This document shows positions 1-7,412 of a DNA stretch of 64,000 bases, one piece after another; positions within the stretch are counted from its first letter, which is position 1, and every line of letters starts with the position of its first letter. This DNA is from Methylocaldum sp. 14B (GTDB lineage: Bacteria > Pseudomonadota > Gammaproteobacteria > Methylococcales > Methylococcaceae): positions 28,546 through 92,545 of the forward strand of contig NZ_MSCV01000024.1 of assembly GCF_002005105.1 (NCBI RefSeq), read 5' to 3'. A program made the position numbers and the translations under genes. The notes below the pieces were generated by a model. The model saw only the letters and a program-made list of their open reading frames with translations. It ran no database searches and had not been told where the DNA came from.

Positions 1-64
1 TGAAGACGGAATTGGCGCCGATTCCATCCAGGGCTCCGTAGCCCCGAACGATCTTCCGCCAGCC

Positions 65-1225
65 ATGCTCTCGGCGCGTAAAGTGCCTTACGGCCGGTTG
101 TCCGGCTTTTATTTTTTCTATTTCGCGGCGCTGGGCGCCTTTTTGCCGTACTGGGCGCTTTATCTCCAGGACACGGGATTCTCTGCGGCGGAGATCGGCC
201 AGTTGATCGCCATTACCGCTGCGACCCGAGTCGTCGCGCCGAATCTTTGGGGGTGGCTGGCGGATCGAACGGGGCGGACCCTGTCCGTCGTCCGGCTCGC
301 CGGATTTTTCACCCTAGTCGCTTTCAGCCTGGTTTTAAGACTGCAAGGATTCGCAGGATTCGCCCTGGTCATGCTGGTATTCAGTTTCTTCTGGAATGCC
401 ATGCTGCCGCTTTTCGAAACCGTCACGCTCAATCACCTGCGCCATGATACGTATCGCTACAGTTGGGTGCGGGTATGGGGCTCGATTGGCTTCATCGCGG
501 CGGTCGTGTCGATCGGCAAGGCTTTGGAGCGCGTCCTTTCGATCGGTTGTCTACCGCAGTTGATCGTGCTGCTGTTCGGCGGGCTGTGGCTGGTCAGCCT
601 GGCTGTGCCGAGAGGTCCGAAGGAAATTCATGGCCCGGAACCGAGCTCTTTGTCGAATATCTTGAAGCGTGGCGACGTCATTGCTTTTTTCCTGGCGTGC
701 ATGCTGCAACAACTCGCACACGGTCCTTACTACGTCTTTTTCTCGGTATATCTTCGGGATCACGGCTTCAGCAGCGGCGAGACCGGTCAGTTATGGGCAC
801 TCGGCGTCCTGGCGGAAATCGTGCTGTTCGCGTTCTTGCACCGTTTACTGGCGCGCTACAGTCTGCGCCGGATCTTTCTGGCGAGCTTCGCCCTGAGCGT
901 TGTGCGCTGGCTATTGATTGCCTGGGGTGTCGATAGCCTTGCGGCGATTTTCTCCGGCCAACTGCTTCACGCGGCGAGTTTCGGCTCGGCCCACGTGGCC
1001 GCCATCCATCTGGTGCATCGCCATTTCCGCGGTCCGCATCACGGCAAAGGACAAGCCCTTTACAGTGCCCTCAGTTTCGGTTTGGGCGGCGCGCTGGGTA
1101 GTCTATACAGCGGATACTTCTGGACGGCGTGGGGGCCTCACTGGGTTTATACGGCGGCGGCGGGCTCCAGCTTATTGGCCTTACTGGTCGCCTGGCCGTC
1201 CGTTGGGAAACGGGATGTGGATTGA
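65..1225 (+). CDS. MFS transporter, MFS_1-like / HcaT-type
   Basis: A 386-residue inner-membrane transporter of the major facilitator superfamily. The protein is almost entirely hydrophobic, with about twelve predicted membrane segments. It begins with the RLSGFYFFYFAALGAFLPYW pattern typical of the MFS_1-like family that includes HcaT (3-phenylpropionate transporter) and nucleoside:H+ symporters. The loop between helices 2 and 3 carries the basic WGWLADRTGR signature. Family membership is clear but the substrate cannot be read from the sequence. The shine-dalgarno before this ATG is weak, so a nearby alternative start is possible. The gene stands alone, followed by the DUF2058 gene on the same strand after about 70 bases. 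Confidence 0.85.
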   Translation: MLSARKVPYGRLSGFYFFYFAALGAFLPYWALYLQDTGFSAAEIGQLIAITAATRVVAPNLWGWLADRTGRTLSVVRLAGFFTLVAFSLVLRLQGFAGFALVMLVFSFFWNAMLPLFETVTLNHLRHDTYRYSWVRVWGSIGFIAAVVSIGKALERVLSIGCLPQLIVLLFGGLWLVSLAVPRGPKEIHGPEPSSLSNILKRGDVIAFFLACMLQQLAHGPYYVFFSVYLRDHGFSSGETGQLWALGVLAEIVLFAFLHRLLARYSLRRIFLASFALSVVRWLLIAWGVDSLAAIFSGQLLHAASFGSAHVAAIHLVHRHFRGPHHGKGQALYSALSFGLGGALGSLYSGYFWTAWGPHWVYTAAAGSSLLALLVAWPSVGKRDVD

Positions 1226-1294
1226 CCGTTCTGCCGTCGGTATTGAAAGATGTGGGTGTGGCATTGAATATGAGACGAAACAGGAGCCATGGGC

Positions 1295-1834
1295 ATGAGT
1301 AACTCCCTGAGAGATCAGCTTCTAAAGGCGGGCTTGGTCAACGACAAGCAGGTCAAACAGGCCAGCAAGGAAGTACGAAAACAGGAAAAGCAGAATCGCC
1401 ACGGAAATGCCGCCGCAAAGGACGAGAGCAAGCGCGCGGCTCAGGACGCTATGGCGGCAAAAGTCGAGCGTGACCGCCAGCTCAATCTGGAAAAAGCCAA
1501 AGAAGCGGAAAGAAAAGCGCTTGCCGCGCAAATCAAGCAGCTGATCGAGATGAACCGCGTCTCGCCGGGGGAGGACGAGATCGCTTACCGGTTCGCGCAC
1601 GACAACAAGGTCAAAACCCTCTATGTGTCCAAAACGGTACATCAAAGTCTTGTGGCGGGCAGGCTTGCAATAGCCAGCCTGGAGTCTCGGTATGAGATCG
1701 TCCCGCTGCCGGTGGCCGAAAAAATCAAGCAGCGGGATGAAACCCGAATCGTTCTGCTCAATCAGCCCGATCAAGCGCAAGATGCCGACGACGAATATGC
1801 CGATTACAAGATCCCCGACGATTTGATGTGGTAG
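1295..1834 (+). CDS. DUF2058 family protein (YaiL-like)
   Basis: A 179-residue cytosolic protein of the DUF2058 (YaiL) family. It begins MSNSLRDQLLKAGLVNDKQ, a conserved opening of the family, followed by a highly charged Lys/Arg/Glu/Ala-rich coiled-coil stretch (about residues 20-80) and a compact C-terminal domain (about 85-179). Family members are thought to associate with nucleic acid or ribosomes, but no reaction is established. An ATG six bases upstream (1289) is also open. AGGAG at 1282-1286 lies only 2 bases from that ATG but 8 from the chosen one, so 1295 is the better start. Confidence 0.85.
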   Translation: MSNSLRDQLLKAGLVNDKQVKQASKEVRKQEKQNRHGNAAAKDESKRAAQDAMAAKVERDRQLNLEKAKEAERKALAAQIKQLIEMNRVSPGEDEIAYRFAHDNKVKTLYVSKTVHQSLVAGRLAIASLESRYEIVPLPVAEKIKQRDETRIVLLNQPDQAQDADDEYADYKIPDDLMW

Positions 1835-1860
1835 GCGCGTCTGGCGACGTGTGATCAGTT

Positions 1861-2055
1861 GTAGGTCGGGAATCCCACCCCAATCGCAAACGGACGCTCC
1901 GGCAGCGCCAGGACGTCGGTTCTCAACACAGCGGGTTGTCGGCAAGGGATTGCCGACCTACAACGATGCGCCTGGGCGGCCGAGTAGGTCGGGAATCCTT
2001 TCCCGACGTTTACAGATCGGCCAGAGGTTTTGTTGGCAAAGGATGGCCGACTTAC
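1861..2055. repeat. Tandem GTAGGTCGGGAATCC palindromic repeat tract
   Basis: This intergenic tract between two convergent genes holds several copies or half copies of a palindromic unit. GTAGGTCGGGAATCC occurs at 1861 and again near 1985, answered by complementary TTGCCGACCTAC at about 1951-1962 and a decayed GGCCGACTTAC at about 2045-2055. The unit can fold into hairpins. Related copies are found at 30907-30961, 54484-54507 and 59824-59847, so this is a dispersed REP-like family. Its position downstream of two convergent genes would suit a bidirectional transcription end. Confidence 0.75.
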
Positions 2056-2092
2056 GGGCAGCCTGGGGGACCGTACCAAACCGGAAAATGGT

Positions 2093-2647
2093 CTAGATCA
2101 TTCCCAGCTGAAGTTTCGCCACCTCGGACATCATGTCGCGCGACCAGGGCGGATCGAAGACCACTTCGACGTTCACCCTGTTCACGCCCGGGAGATTTCT
2201 TACCGCCGCTTCGGCGTCGTATTGCAGGACAGGGCCCATGCCGCAGCCGGGTGCGGTCAGGGTCATGATGATGTCGACATCGTTCTTGCCCTCTTCGACG
2301 GGAGTCACCTTGCAGTGGTAGACCAGCCCCAAGTCGACGATGTTGACCGGTATTTCCGGGTCGAAAATGGTCCTCAGCACTTCCCAAACGTTTTTTTCGA
2401 CGGATTCGGGATCCGTGCCGCTCACGAGATTGCCCATGATCGGCGGTTCTTTCCCGAGGGCATCGGCGTCGTTTCCGGCGATGCGCACCATCTGGCCCAT
2501 TTCGGTGACCACGGTGAAGTTGCCGCCCAAAGACTGATACAGACTTACTACGTGGCCTTTCGGCAGTGAACCGGGGGTGCCGTCGGGGATCTGGACGACG
2601 TTGACATCCCGCTGAAGGACGATGCTTTCGCGACCGTAACCGTACAT
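2093..2647 (-). CDS. sufT: Fe-S cluster assembly protein SufT (MIP18/DUF59 family)
   Basis: A 184-residue cytosolic protein. The C-terminal half (about residues 80-175) is a MIP18/DUF59 domain with the WEVLRTIFDPEIPVNIVDLG opening and the TLTAPGCGMG loop containing the conserved cysteine. The N-terminal 80 residues match the extension specific to the SufT type. SufT proteins help mature or transfer Fe-S clusters, and are needed most when demand for Fe-S proteins is high. No suf operon lies beside it here. It sits immediately downstream of yciK on the same strand (5 bases apart), at the end of the mtaD-ubiG-mupP-yciK run. Confidence 0.88.
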   Translation of the reverse strand: MYGYGRESIVLQRDVNVVQIPDGTPGSLPKGHVVSLYQSLGGNFTVVTEMGQMVRIAGNDADALGKEPPIMGNLVSGTDPESVEKNVWEVLRTIFDPEIPVNIVDLGLVYHCKVTPVEEGKNDVDIIMTLTAPGCGMGPVLQYDAEAAVRNLPGVNRVNVEVVFDPPWSRDMMSEVAKLQLGMI

Positions 2648-2652
2648 AAGTG

Positions 2653-3375
2653 TTATGCGTTGTTAATCAGATAAGCGTTTGAAGGTGTTTCGTTTGGACT
2701 CAGCAGGCGGGCGATTTGCTCCGCATGGATGTCCGGCAAAGGCAGCCCCGCCGGGTTCTCGGCCGGATAGGCGCGCCGGCGAAGCGGGGACTGCATGGGA
2801 CCCGGCGAATACAGGTGAACGCGAACCTTGCGGCTTTCCAGCTCGTCCGAAAGGATTCGCCCGAAGCCTTCCAGGCCGATCTTGGCCACCCCGTAAGCAC
2901 CCCAATAGGCTTTTCCGGTTCGGGCCACCGAGTCGGTGATGAATACGATGCCCGAATCGGGAGATTTCGCTATCAATGGCAGGAGTTCCCGGGTCAGCAG
3001 GAACGGCGCGGTCAGGTTGACGTGAAGCAGACGTTGCCACAGTCCACCGCTGATATCGCTTACCGGTCCGAGTGCGCCGAGCTCGGCAGCGCAATGCACC
3101 AGTCCGTGCAGCGCGCCGAATTCCCGCTCGACCGAGGCTGCGAGATCGCGGTAATCGTCCTCGGTAGCGCCGGCCAAATCGAGTGGATAAATCGCCGGTT
3201 GCGGTCCTCCGGCAGCTACGATGGCGTCGTAGACCTTCTCCAGCTTCGGTATGGTCTTTCCGAGCAGGATGACCGTCGCGCCCTCGGCGGCGCAAGTCTT
3301 CGAAACCGCCGAGCCGAGCCCGCCGCCGGCACCGGTAACGAGAATGACGCGGTCAGCAAGCATCGAGCCGCTCAT
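2653..3375 (-). CDS. yciK: Short-chain dehydrogenase/reductase, YciK-like
   Basis: A 240-residue classical SDR enzyme. The Rossmann fold opens with the nucleotide motif TGAGGGLGSA (about residues 14-23), and the catalytic signature is visible as a serine in FITDSVART followed by Tyr and Lys in YGVAK (about 162-166). Its placement after ubiG and the phosphatase matches the Pseudomonas ubiG-mupP-yciK arrangement, which supports the YciK assignment. The substrate of YciK is not firmly known. The start codon ATGA overlaps the stop of the upstream phosphatase gene by 4 bases, indicating translational coupling. Confidence 0.87.
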   Translation of the reverse strand: MSGSMLADRVILVTGAGGGLGSAVSKTCAAEGATVILLGKTIPKLEKVYDAIVAAGGPQPAIYPLDLAGATEDDYRDLAASVEREFGALHGLVHCAAELGALGPVSDISGGLWQRLLHVNLTAPFLLTRELLPLIAKSPDSGIVFITDSVARTGKAYWGAYGVAKIGLEGFGRILSDELESRKVRVHLYSPGPMQSPLRRRAYPAENPAGLPLPDIHAEQIARLLSPNETPSNAYLINNA

Positions 3376-4049
3376 GACAGCGCTCCGTCCAGCCAGGGCA
3401 GCAGATCCCGAGGTGTCGCAAGGAGGCCGTCGGCGCCCCAGTCATGAGGCGCATGCTCCGCCGCGATATAACCGTACAGCGCCGTGAGGGTCGTCATGCC
3501 GGCTCGGCGGCCGGCTTCCACGTCGCCGGGAGCATCGCCGATGTAGACGCACTCTTCCGGGGGGTGATTCAAACGCCGGCTGGCTTCCAGAAGGGGAAGG
3601 GGATGCGGCTTTTTTTCGGCGGTGGTGTCGCCACTGATGACGCATCCGGCACGGTCGGCCAGATTTAGTTTTTTCAGCAAGGGATCGGTGAACCTGCTCA
3701 TCTTGTTGGTGACGATGCCCCAGGGAATGCCGCGCCGTTCGAGCTCGCCGAGCACGGATTCGGTACCGTCGAAGAAGCGGGTGCGGTCGGCGACATGGGC
3801 GTGGTAAAGCTCCAGCATCCGTTGCAGCACTCGGCCGAAGAGCGCCGGCTCGTAATCCCCGTTGAACGCGCAGCGCAGCATGACGGTGGCGCCGCCCGAG
3901 ATGCAGGGCTTGAGTTCGTCCACGGAACGCGGCGGAATATCGGCCTCGGCGAGCGCGGCGTTGGCGGCAAAGACCAGATCGGGCGCGGTGTCGAGCAGAG
4001 TTCCGTCCAGATCGAACAGCACGGCGGAAACCGTCGGGTTTGCTGCCAT
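3372..4049 (-). CDS. mupP: HAD phosphatase: MupP-like MurNAc-6-phosphate phosphatase or phosphoglycolate phosphatase
   Basis: A 225-residue haloacid-dehalogenase phosphatase. The nucleophile motif FDLDGTLLDT is near the N terminus, a cap domain follows, and motif III lysine (EKKPHPLPLL) and motif IV (YIGDAPGDVEAGRRAG) come after. By sequence alone it would be called Gph (2-phosphoglycolate phosphatase). The gene order mtaD-ubiG-this gene-yciK is that of Pseudomonas, where the gene in this slot is MupP, which removes the 6-phosphate from N-acetylmuramate in peptidoglycan recycling. I infer MupP from this context. The ATG at 4049 follows a GAGGAA sequence and sits 5 bases after the ubiG stop; an in-frame upstream codon at 4094 would overlap ubiG and is less likely. 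Confidence 0.75.
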   Translation of the reverse strand: MAANPTVSAVLFDLDGTLLDTAPDLVFAANAALAEADIPPRSVDELKPCISGGATVMLRCAFNGDYEPALFGRVLQRMLELYHAHVADRTRFFDGTESVLGELERRGIPWGIVTNKMSRFTDPLLKKLNLADRAGCVISGDTTAEKKPHPLPLLEASRRLNHPPEECVYIGDAPGDVEAGRRAGMTTLTALYGYIAAEHAPHDWGADGLLATPRDLLPWLDGALS

Positions 4050-4053
4050 GCGT

Positions 4054-4764
4054 TTATTCCTCGGGTCTGGCGAATGCCGCCAGGTAATTGACATCCAAAT
4101 CGCGGCTCAGGGTGAACTGCCCGGTGATCGGGTTGTAGGCGATGCCCTCCATGCCGAGAAGCTCGAGTCCCGATTCCCGCGCCCATCGGCTGAGCTCGGA
4201 CGGTTTGATGAAGGTCGCGTAGTCGTGGGTTCCCTTGGGAATCATGTTCAAGAGGTATTCTGCACCGACGATCGCGAGGAGATAGGCTTTGAGCTTCCGG
4301 TTCAGCGTCGAGAAAAAGACTCGGCCGCCCGGCTTGACCAGTTTGGCGCAGGCTCTGACTACCGAAGCGGGGTCCGGCACGTGTTCCAGCATTTCCATGC
4401 AGGTCACGATGTCGAAGCTGCCGGATTCCGCCTCGGCAAGCGCTTCGGCGCTGATCCGCCGGTAATCCACGCCGATCCCCGATTCGTCCGCATGGGATTT
4501 CGCGACGTCCAAAAGCTCTTCGGCTAGGTCGATACCGACTACCTGGGCGCCGGCCCGCGCCAGTCCTTCGCTCAGTATTCCACCGCCGCAGCCGACATCG
4601 ACGACACGCCTGCCTTCGAGTTCCGCGAAGGAGCGAATGAACTGAATGCGCAAAGGGTTGACCGCATGCAAGGTCTTGAATTCCCCGTCGAGGTCCCACC
4701 AGCGATCGGCCAGCACGCCGAATTTGTGGATTTCGTGTTCGTGGACGTTTTCGGTGCTCGTCAT
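4054..4764 (-). CDS. ubiG: UbiG, 3-demethylubiquinone / polyprenyl-dihydroxybenzoate O-methyltransferase
   Basis: A 236-residue SAM-dependent class I methyltransferase that carries out both O-methylations of ubiquinone biosynthesis at the inner face of the membrane. The N-terminal FGVLADRWWDLDGEFKTLH stretch is the characteristic UbiG opening. Motif I is VVDVGCGGGILSEGLA (about residues 55-70), followed by the FDIVTCMEMLEHVPDP post-I segment. The start ATG overlaps the mtaD stop by 4 bases and the stop lies 4 bases before the phosphatase ATG, so translation is probably coupled across the operon. Confidence 0.95.
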   Translation of the reverse strand: MTSTENVHEHEIHKFGVLADRWWDLDGEFKTLHAVNPLRIQFIRSFAELEGRRVVDVGCGGGILSEGLARAGAQVVGIDLAEELLDVAKSHADESGIGVDYRRISAEALAEAESGSFDIVTCMEMLEHVPDPASVVRACAKLVKPGGRVFFSTLNRKLKAYLLAIVGAEYLLNMIPKGTHDYATFIKPSELSRWARESGLELLGMEGIAYNPITGQFTLSRDLDVNYLAAFARPEE

Positions 4765-6086
4765 GGCCGTTCCTGTACGCTGATTAATTTCTCCCGCCAG
4801 GCGGCGGCTTTCTGGAAAAGTTCTTCGGTGTTCAGAGTCGTGAGCTCGCGGTTTTTCAGAAGCTGGCGTCCCGCCACCCAGACGTCAGTGATCTGATGGC
4901 GTCCGGCCGCATAGACGACATTCGAAATCGGGTCGTACAAGGGTTGGGTTTCGAGTTCGTCGAGACGGATAGCCGTGACATCGGCAGACTTTCCGATTTC
5001 CAGCGAACCGATCTCCGCCTCGAGTCCCAAGGCCTTGGCCCCGTTGAGCGTTGCCATCCGCAACGCGGTATGGGCCGGAACCGCGGCGGCATCGCCCGAT
5101 ACCGCCTTGGCGAGCAAGGCCGCGGCGCGCATTTCGCCCATCAGGTCGAGATCGTTGTTGCTGGCCGCGCCGTCCGTGCCGATGGCGACATTGATACCCG
5201 CCTTGATGAGCTTCGCGACGGGACAAAAGCCGCTGGCGAGCTTCAGATTCGATTCGGGACAGTGCACGACGCTGCCGCCGGATTCGGCGAACTGGCCGAT
5301 TTCTTCATCCGTGAGCTGGGTCATATGTACCGCAACGAAGGACGGACCCAAAAGATCCAATTGTTGAAGCCGCTTCATGGGGCGCATGCCGTAACGCTGG
5401 CGGCCCTGATCGATTTCGTCCCGAGTTTCGTGCAGATGCATGTGGATCGGACGGTCGAGTTCCGCAGCGAGGGTGCGAACCTTCAGCAAGGGCTCGTCCG
5501 AAACGGAATAGGGCGCATGCGGCGCGAACGCCGTGGTGATCAAAGGGTTGTGGCGAAGTTCGTCGTACAGCGCCAGTCCCTTGGATAAATACTCGTCGGG
5601 GCCGCTCGCCCATGCGCTCGGAAAATCGATAAGGATCAGGCCGACCACGGCGCGCATGCCGCAACGTGCCGCCTGGCGGGCAGTAACCTCGGGAAAAAAA
5701 TACATGTCGTTGAAGCAGGTGACGCCCCCGCGAATCATTTCCGCCATCGCCAGATCGGTGCCGTCGCGCACGAAGTTCTCGCCGACCCATTTCTGTTCCA
5801 AGGGCCAAATATGGTCGAGCAGCCATTCCATCAGCGGACGGTCGTCGGCCACGCCGCGCAACAAGGTCATGGCGGCATGGGTATGGGCGTTGACGAAGCC
5901 CGGGATCAGAGCATGACGATCGAACGACTCCACCGACGCGGCTTGGTATTTAAGTTCGGCCTCGGAAATCGGCAGGATGTCCACGATCCGCCCGCCGTCT
6001 ATGGCGAGAGCATGATGTTCCAGAACAATACGATCGGGCTCCACCGGGATGATCCAGCGCGCCTTTAGCAGAGTGTCGATTTGCAT
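4761..6086 (-). CDS. mtaD: MtaD-type 5-methylthioadenosine/S-adenosylhomocysteine deaminase (TRZ/ATZ hydrolase)
   Basis: A 441-residue amidohydrolase of the TRZ/ATZ family. Metal ligands are visible as HTHAAMTLLRG, HMHLHET, a third histidine before MTQLTDEEI, and the terminal aspartate in GTDGAASNNDLDL. Members deaminate S-adenosylhomocysteine and methylthioadenosine, clearing products of SAM-dependent methylation and polyamine synthesis. Adjacency to ubiG, which releases S-adenosylhomocysteine, fits this role and matches Pseudomonas gene order. The reading frame extends 11 codons upstream to 6119, but alignment with the family favours the start MQIDTLLKARW at 6086. It is the first gene of a four- or five-gene minus-strand operon. 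Confidence 0.87.
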   Translation of the reverse strand: MQIDTLLKARWIIPVEPDRIVLEHHALAIDGGRIVDILPISEAELKYQAASVESFDRHALIPGFVNAHTHAAMTLLRGVADDRPLMEWLLDHIWPLEQKWVGENFVRDGTDLAMAEMIRGGVTCFNDMYFFPEVTARQAARCGMRAVVGLILIDFPSAWASGPDEYLSKGLALYDELRHNPLITTAFAPHAPYSVSDEPLLKVRTLAAELDRPIHMHLHETRDEIDQGRQRYGMRPMKRLQQLDLLGPSFVAVHMTQLTDEEIGQFAESGGSVVHCPESNLKLASGFCPVAKLIKAGINVAIGTDGAASNNDLDLMGEMRAAALLAKAVSGDAAAVPAHTALRMATLNGAKALGLEAEIGSLEIGKSADVTAIRLDELETQPLYDPISNVVYAAGRHQITDVWVAGRQLLKNRELTTLNTEELFQKAAAWREKLISVQERP

Positions 6087-6211
6087 TCGATAACCTAGTG
6101 TTTCACTAAACTTTATCATGGGGCGTCCGGCTTGTGCATCCTGCGCCGAGCGAGAGGCATTTTAACCGATGCGGGAAAGCGCCTTACAATTCGCGTTTTT
6201 GGCAGTGTGAC

Positions 6212-7390
6212 ATGACGAAGCATCGACCGAAGGTCAGCCGGCGCATGAGCGCCGTGCAAGCCCCCATCATTCCGGTAATTGCCGAGTTGATCCGAAGCCA
6301 TCCCGGAACGATTTCGCTGGGGCAGGGCGTGGTGTTCTACGGTCCGCCAGCGGCTGCCCACGAAGCGATCCGCGGTTTCTTCGCGAAACCGGAAAATCAG
6401 AAGTACGGCCCCGTCCAGGGCATGTCTCGGCTGCTCGAGTTGATCGAGCGAAAACTGGCGGCAGAGAACGGTATCCGCGTTGGCGCAGAGCGACGCATCG
6501 TAGTAACGGCCGGCGGAAACATGGGTTTTCTCAATGCTCTGTTCGCCATCGCCGATCCGGGCGACGAAATCATCCTGCCGCTTCCGTACTATTTCAACCA
6601 GGAAATGGCGATCCGGATGCTCAACTGCACGCCGGTGTTCGTGCCGACGGACGAGAACTATCAACTTCGGACCGATCTCATCCGGGCCGCCGTTAACGAT
6701 CGGACCCGGGCAATCGTCACCATCTCGCCGAACAATCCCAGCGGAGCGGTTTATTCGGAAGACGCCTTGCGGGCGGTCAACGCGATTTGCCGAGAACACG
6801 GGATATACCATATCAGCGACGAGGCTTACGAATATTTCACCTACGGCGCGAAGCATTTTTCGCCGGCCTCCGTGCAAAATTCCGAGCCGCACACCATATC
6901 GCTGTTCTCGCTTTCCAAGGCTTACGGTTTCGCGAGCTGGCGCATTGGTTACATGGTGATTCCGGAGCATTTGTACGAGGCGGTGCTGAAAGCCCAGGAC
7001 ACCAATCTCATCTGCGCGCCCTCGATTTCGCAGCACGCAGCGGTCGGAGCGCTCGAGACAGGTTCCGGCTATTGCCGCGAGAAACTGGAGACCATCGGCC
7101 GGGTTCGCGAGATCGTTTTGGACGGACTGCGGAATCTGGCCGATATCTGCCGGGTTCCGGAAGCCCAGGGCGCTTTCTATCTTCTGCTAAAGCTCGATAC
7201 CGAGCTCGACTCAATGATGGTCGCGGAACGCCTGATCCGTGAGCACAAGGTGGCCGTCATTCCGGGCAAGGCTTTCGGGCTGGAAACGGGCTGTTATCTG
7301 CGGGTTGCCTACGGTGCTCTGGAGCCCGAGACGGCCGCCGAGGGAACTCGGCGGCTCGTGGGGGGATTGCGCGCCGTTGTCGATGCGTGA
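6212..7390 (+). CDS. PLP-dependent aminotransferase class I/II
   Basis: A 392-residue fold-type I aminotransferase. Features are TAGGNMGFLNAL for cofactor phosphate contact, ISPNNPSGAVYS with the conserved Asn, SDEAYEYF with the PLP-pyridine-binding Asp and the ring-stacking Tyr, SLSKAYGF with the Schiff-base lysine, and WRIGYM followed by a C-terminal LRVAYGAL containing the substrate-carboxylate Arg. The closest textbook group is the aspartate/aromatic aminotransferase class I-alpha/gamma, but the amino donor cannot be fixed. The start MTKHRPKVSRRMSAVQAP is preferred over an in-frame ATG at 6134, which would add 26 residues atypical of the family. Confidence 0.85.
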   Translation: MTKHRPKVSRRMSAVQAPIIPVIAELIRSHPGTISLGQGVVFYGPPAAAHEAIRGFFAKPENQKYGPVQGMSRLLELIERKLAAENGIRVGAERRIVVTAGGNMGFLNALFAIADPGDEIILPLPYYFNQEMAIRMLNCTPVFVPTDENYQLRTDLIRAAVNDRTRAIVTISPNNPSGAVYSEDALRAVNAICREHGIYHISDEAYEYFTYGAKHFSPASVQNSEPHTISLFSLSKAYGFASWRIGYMVIPEHLYEAVLKAQDTNLICAPSISQHAAVGALETGSGYCREKLETIGRVREIVLDGLRNLADICRVPEAQGAFYLLLKLDTELDSMMVAERLIREHKVAVIPGKAFGLETGCYLRVAYGALEPETAAEGTRRLVGGLRAVVDA

Positions 7391-7412
7391 GTCTGGGTGA
7401 GCAGCATCTGGG

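Noticed and set aside
1861..2055. Possible CRISPR array in the repeated tract downstream of the DUF2058 gene
   Set aside because: The units are palindromic and irregularly spaced with no unique equal-length spacers and no cas genes.
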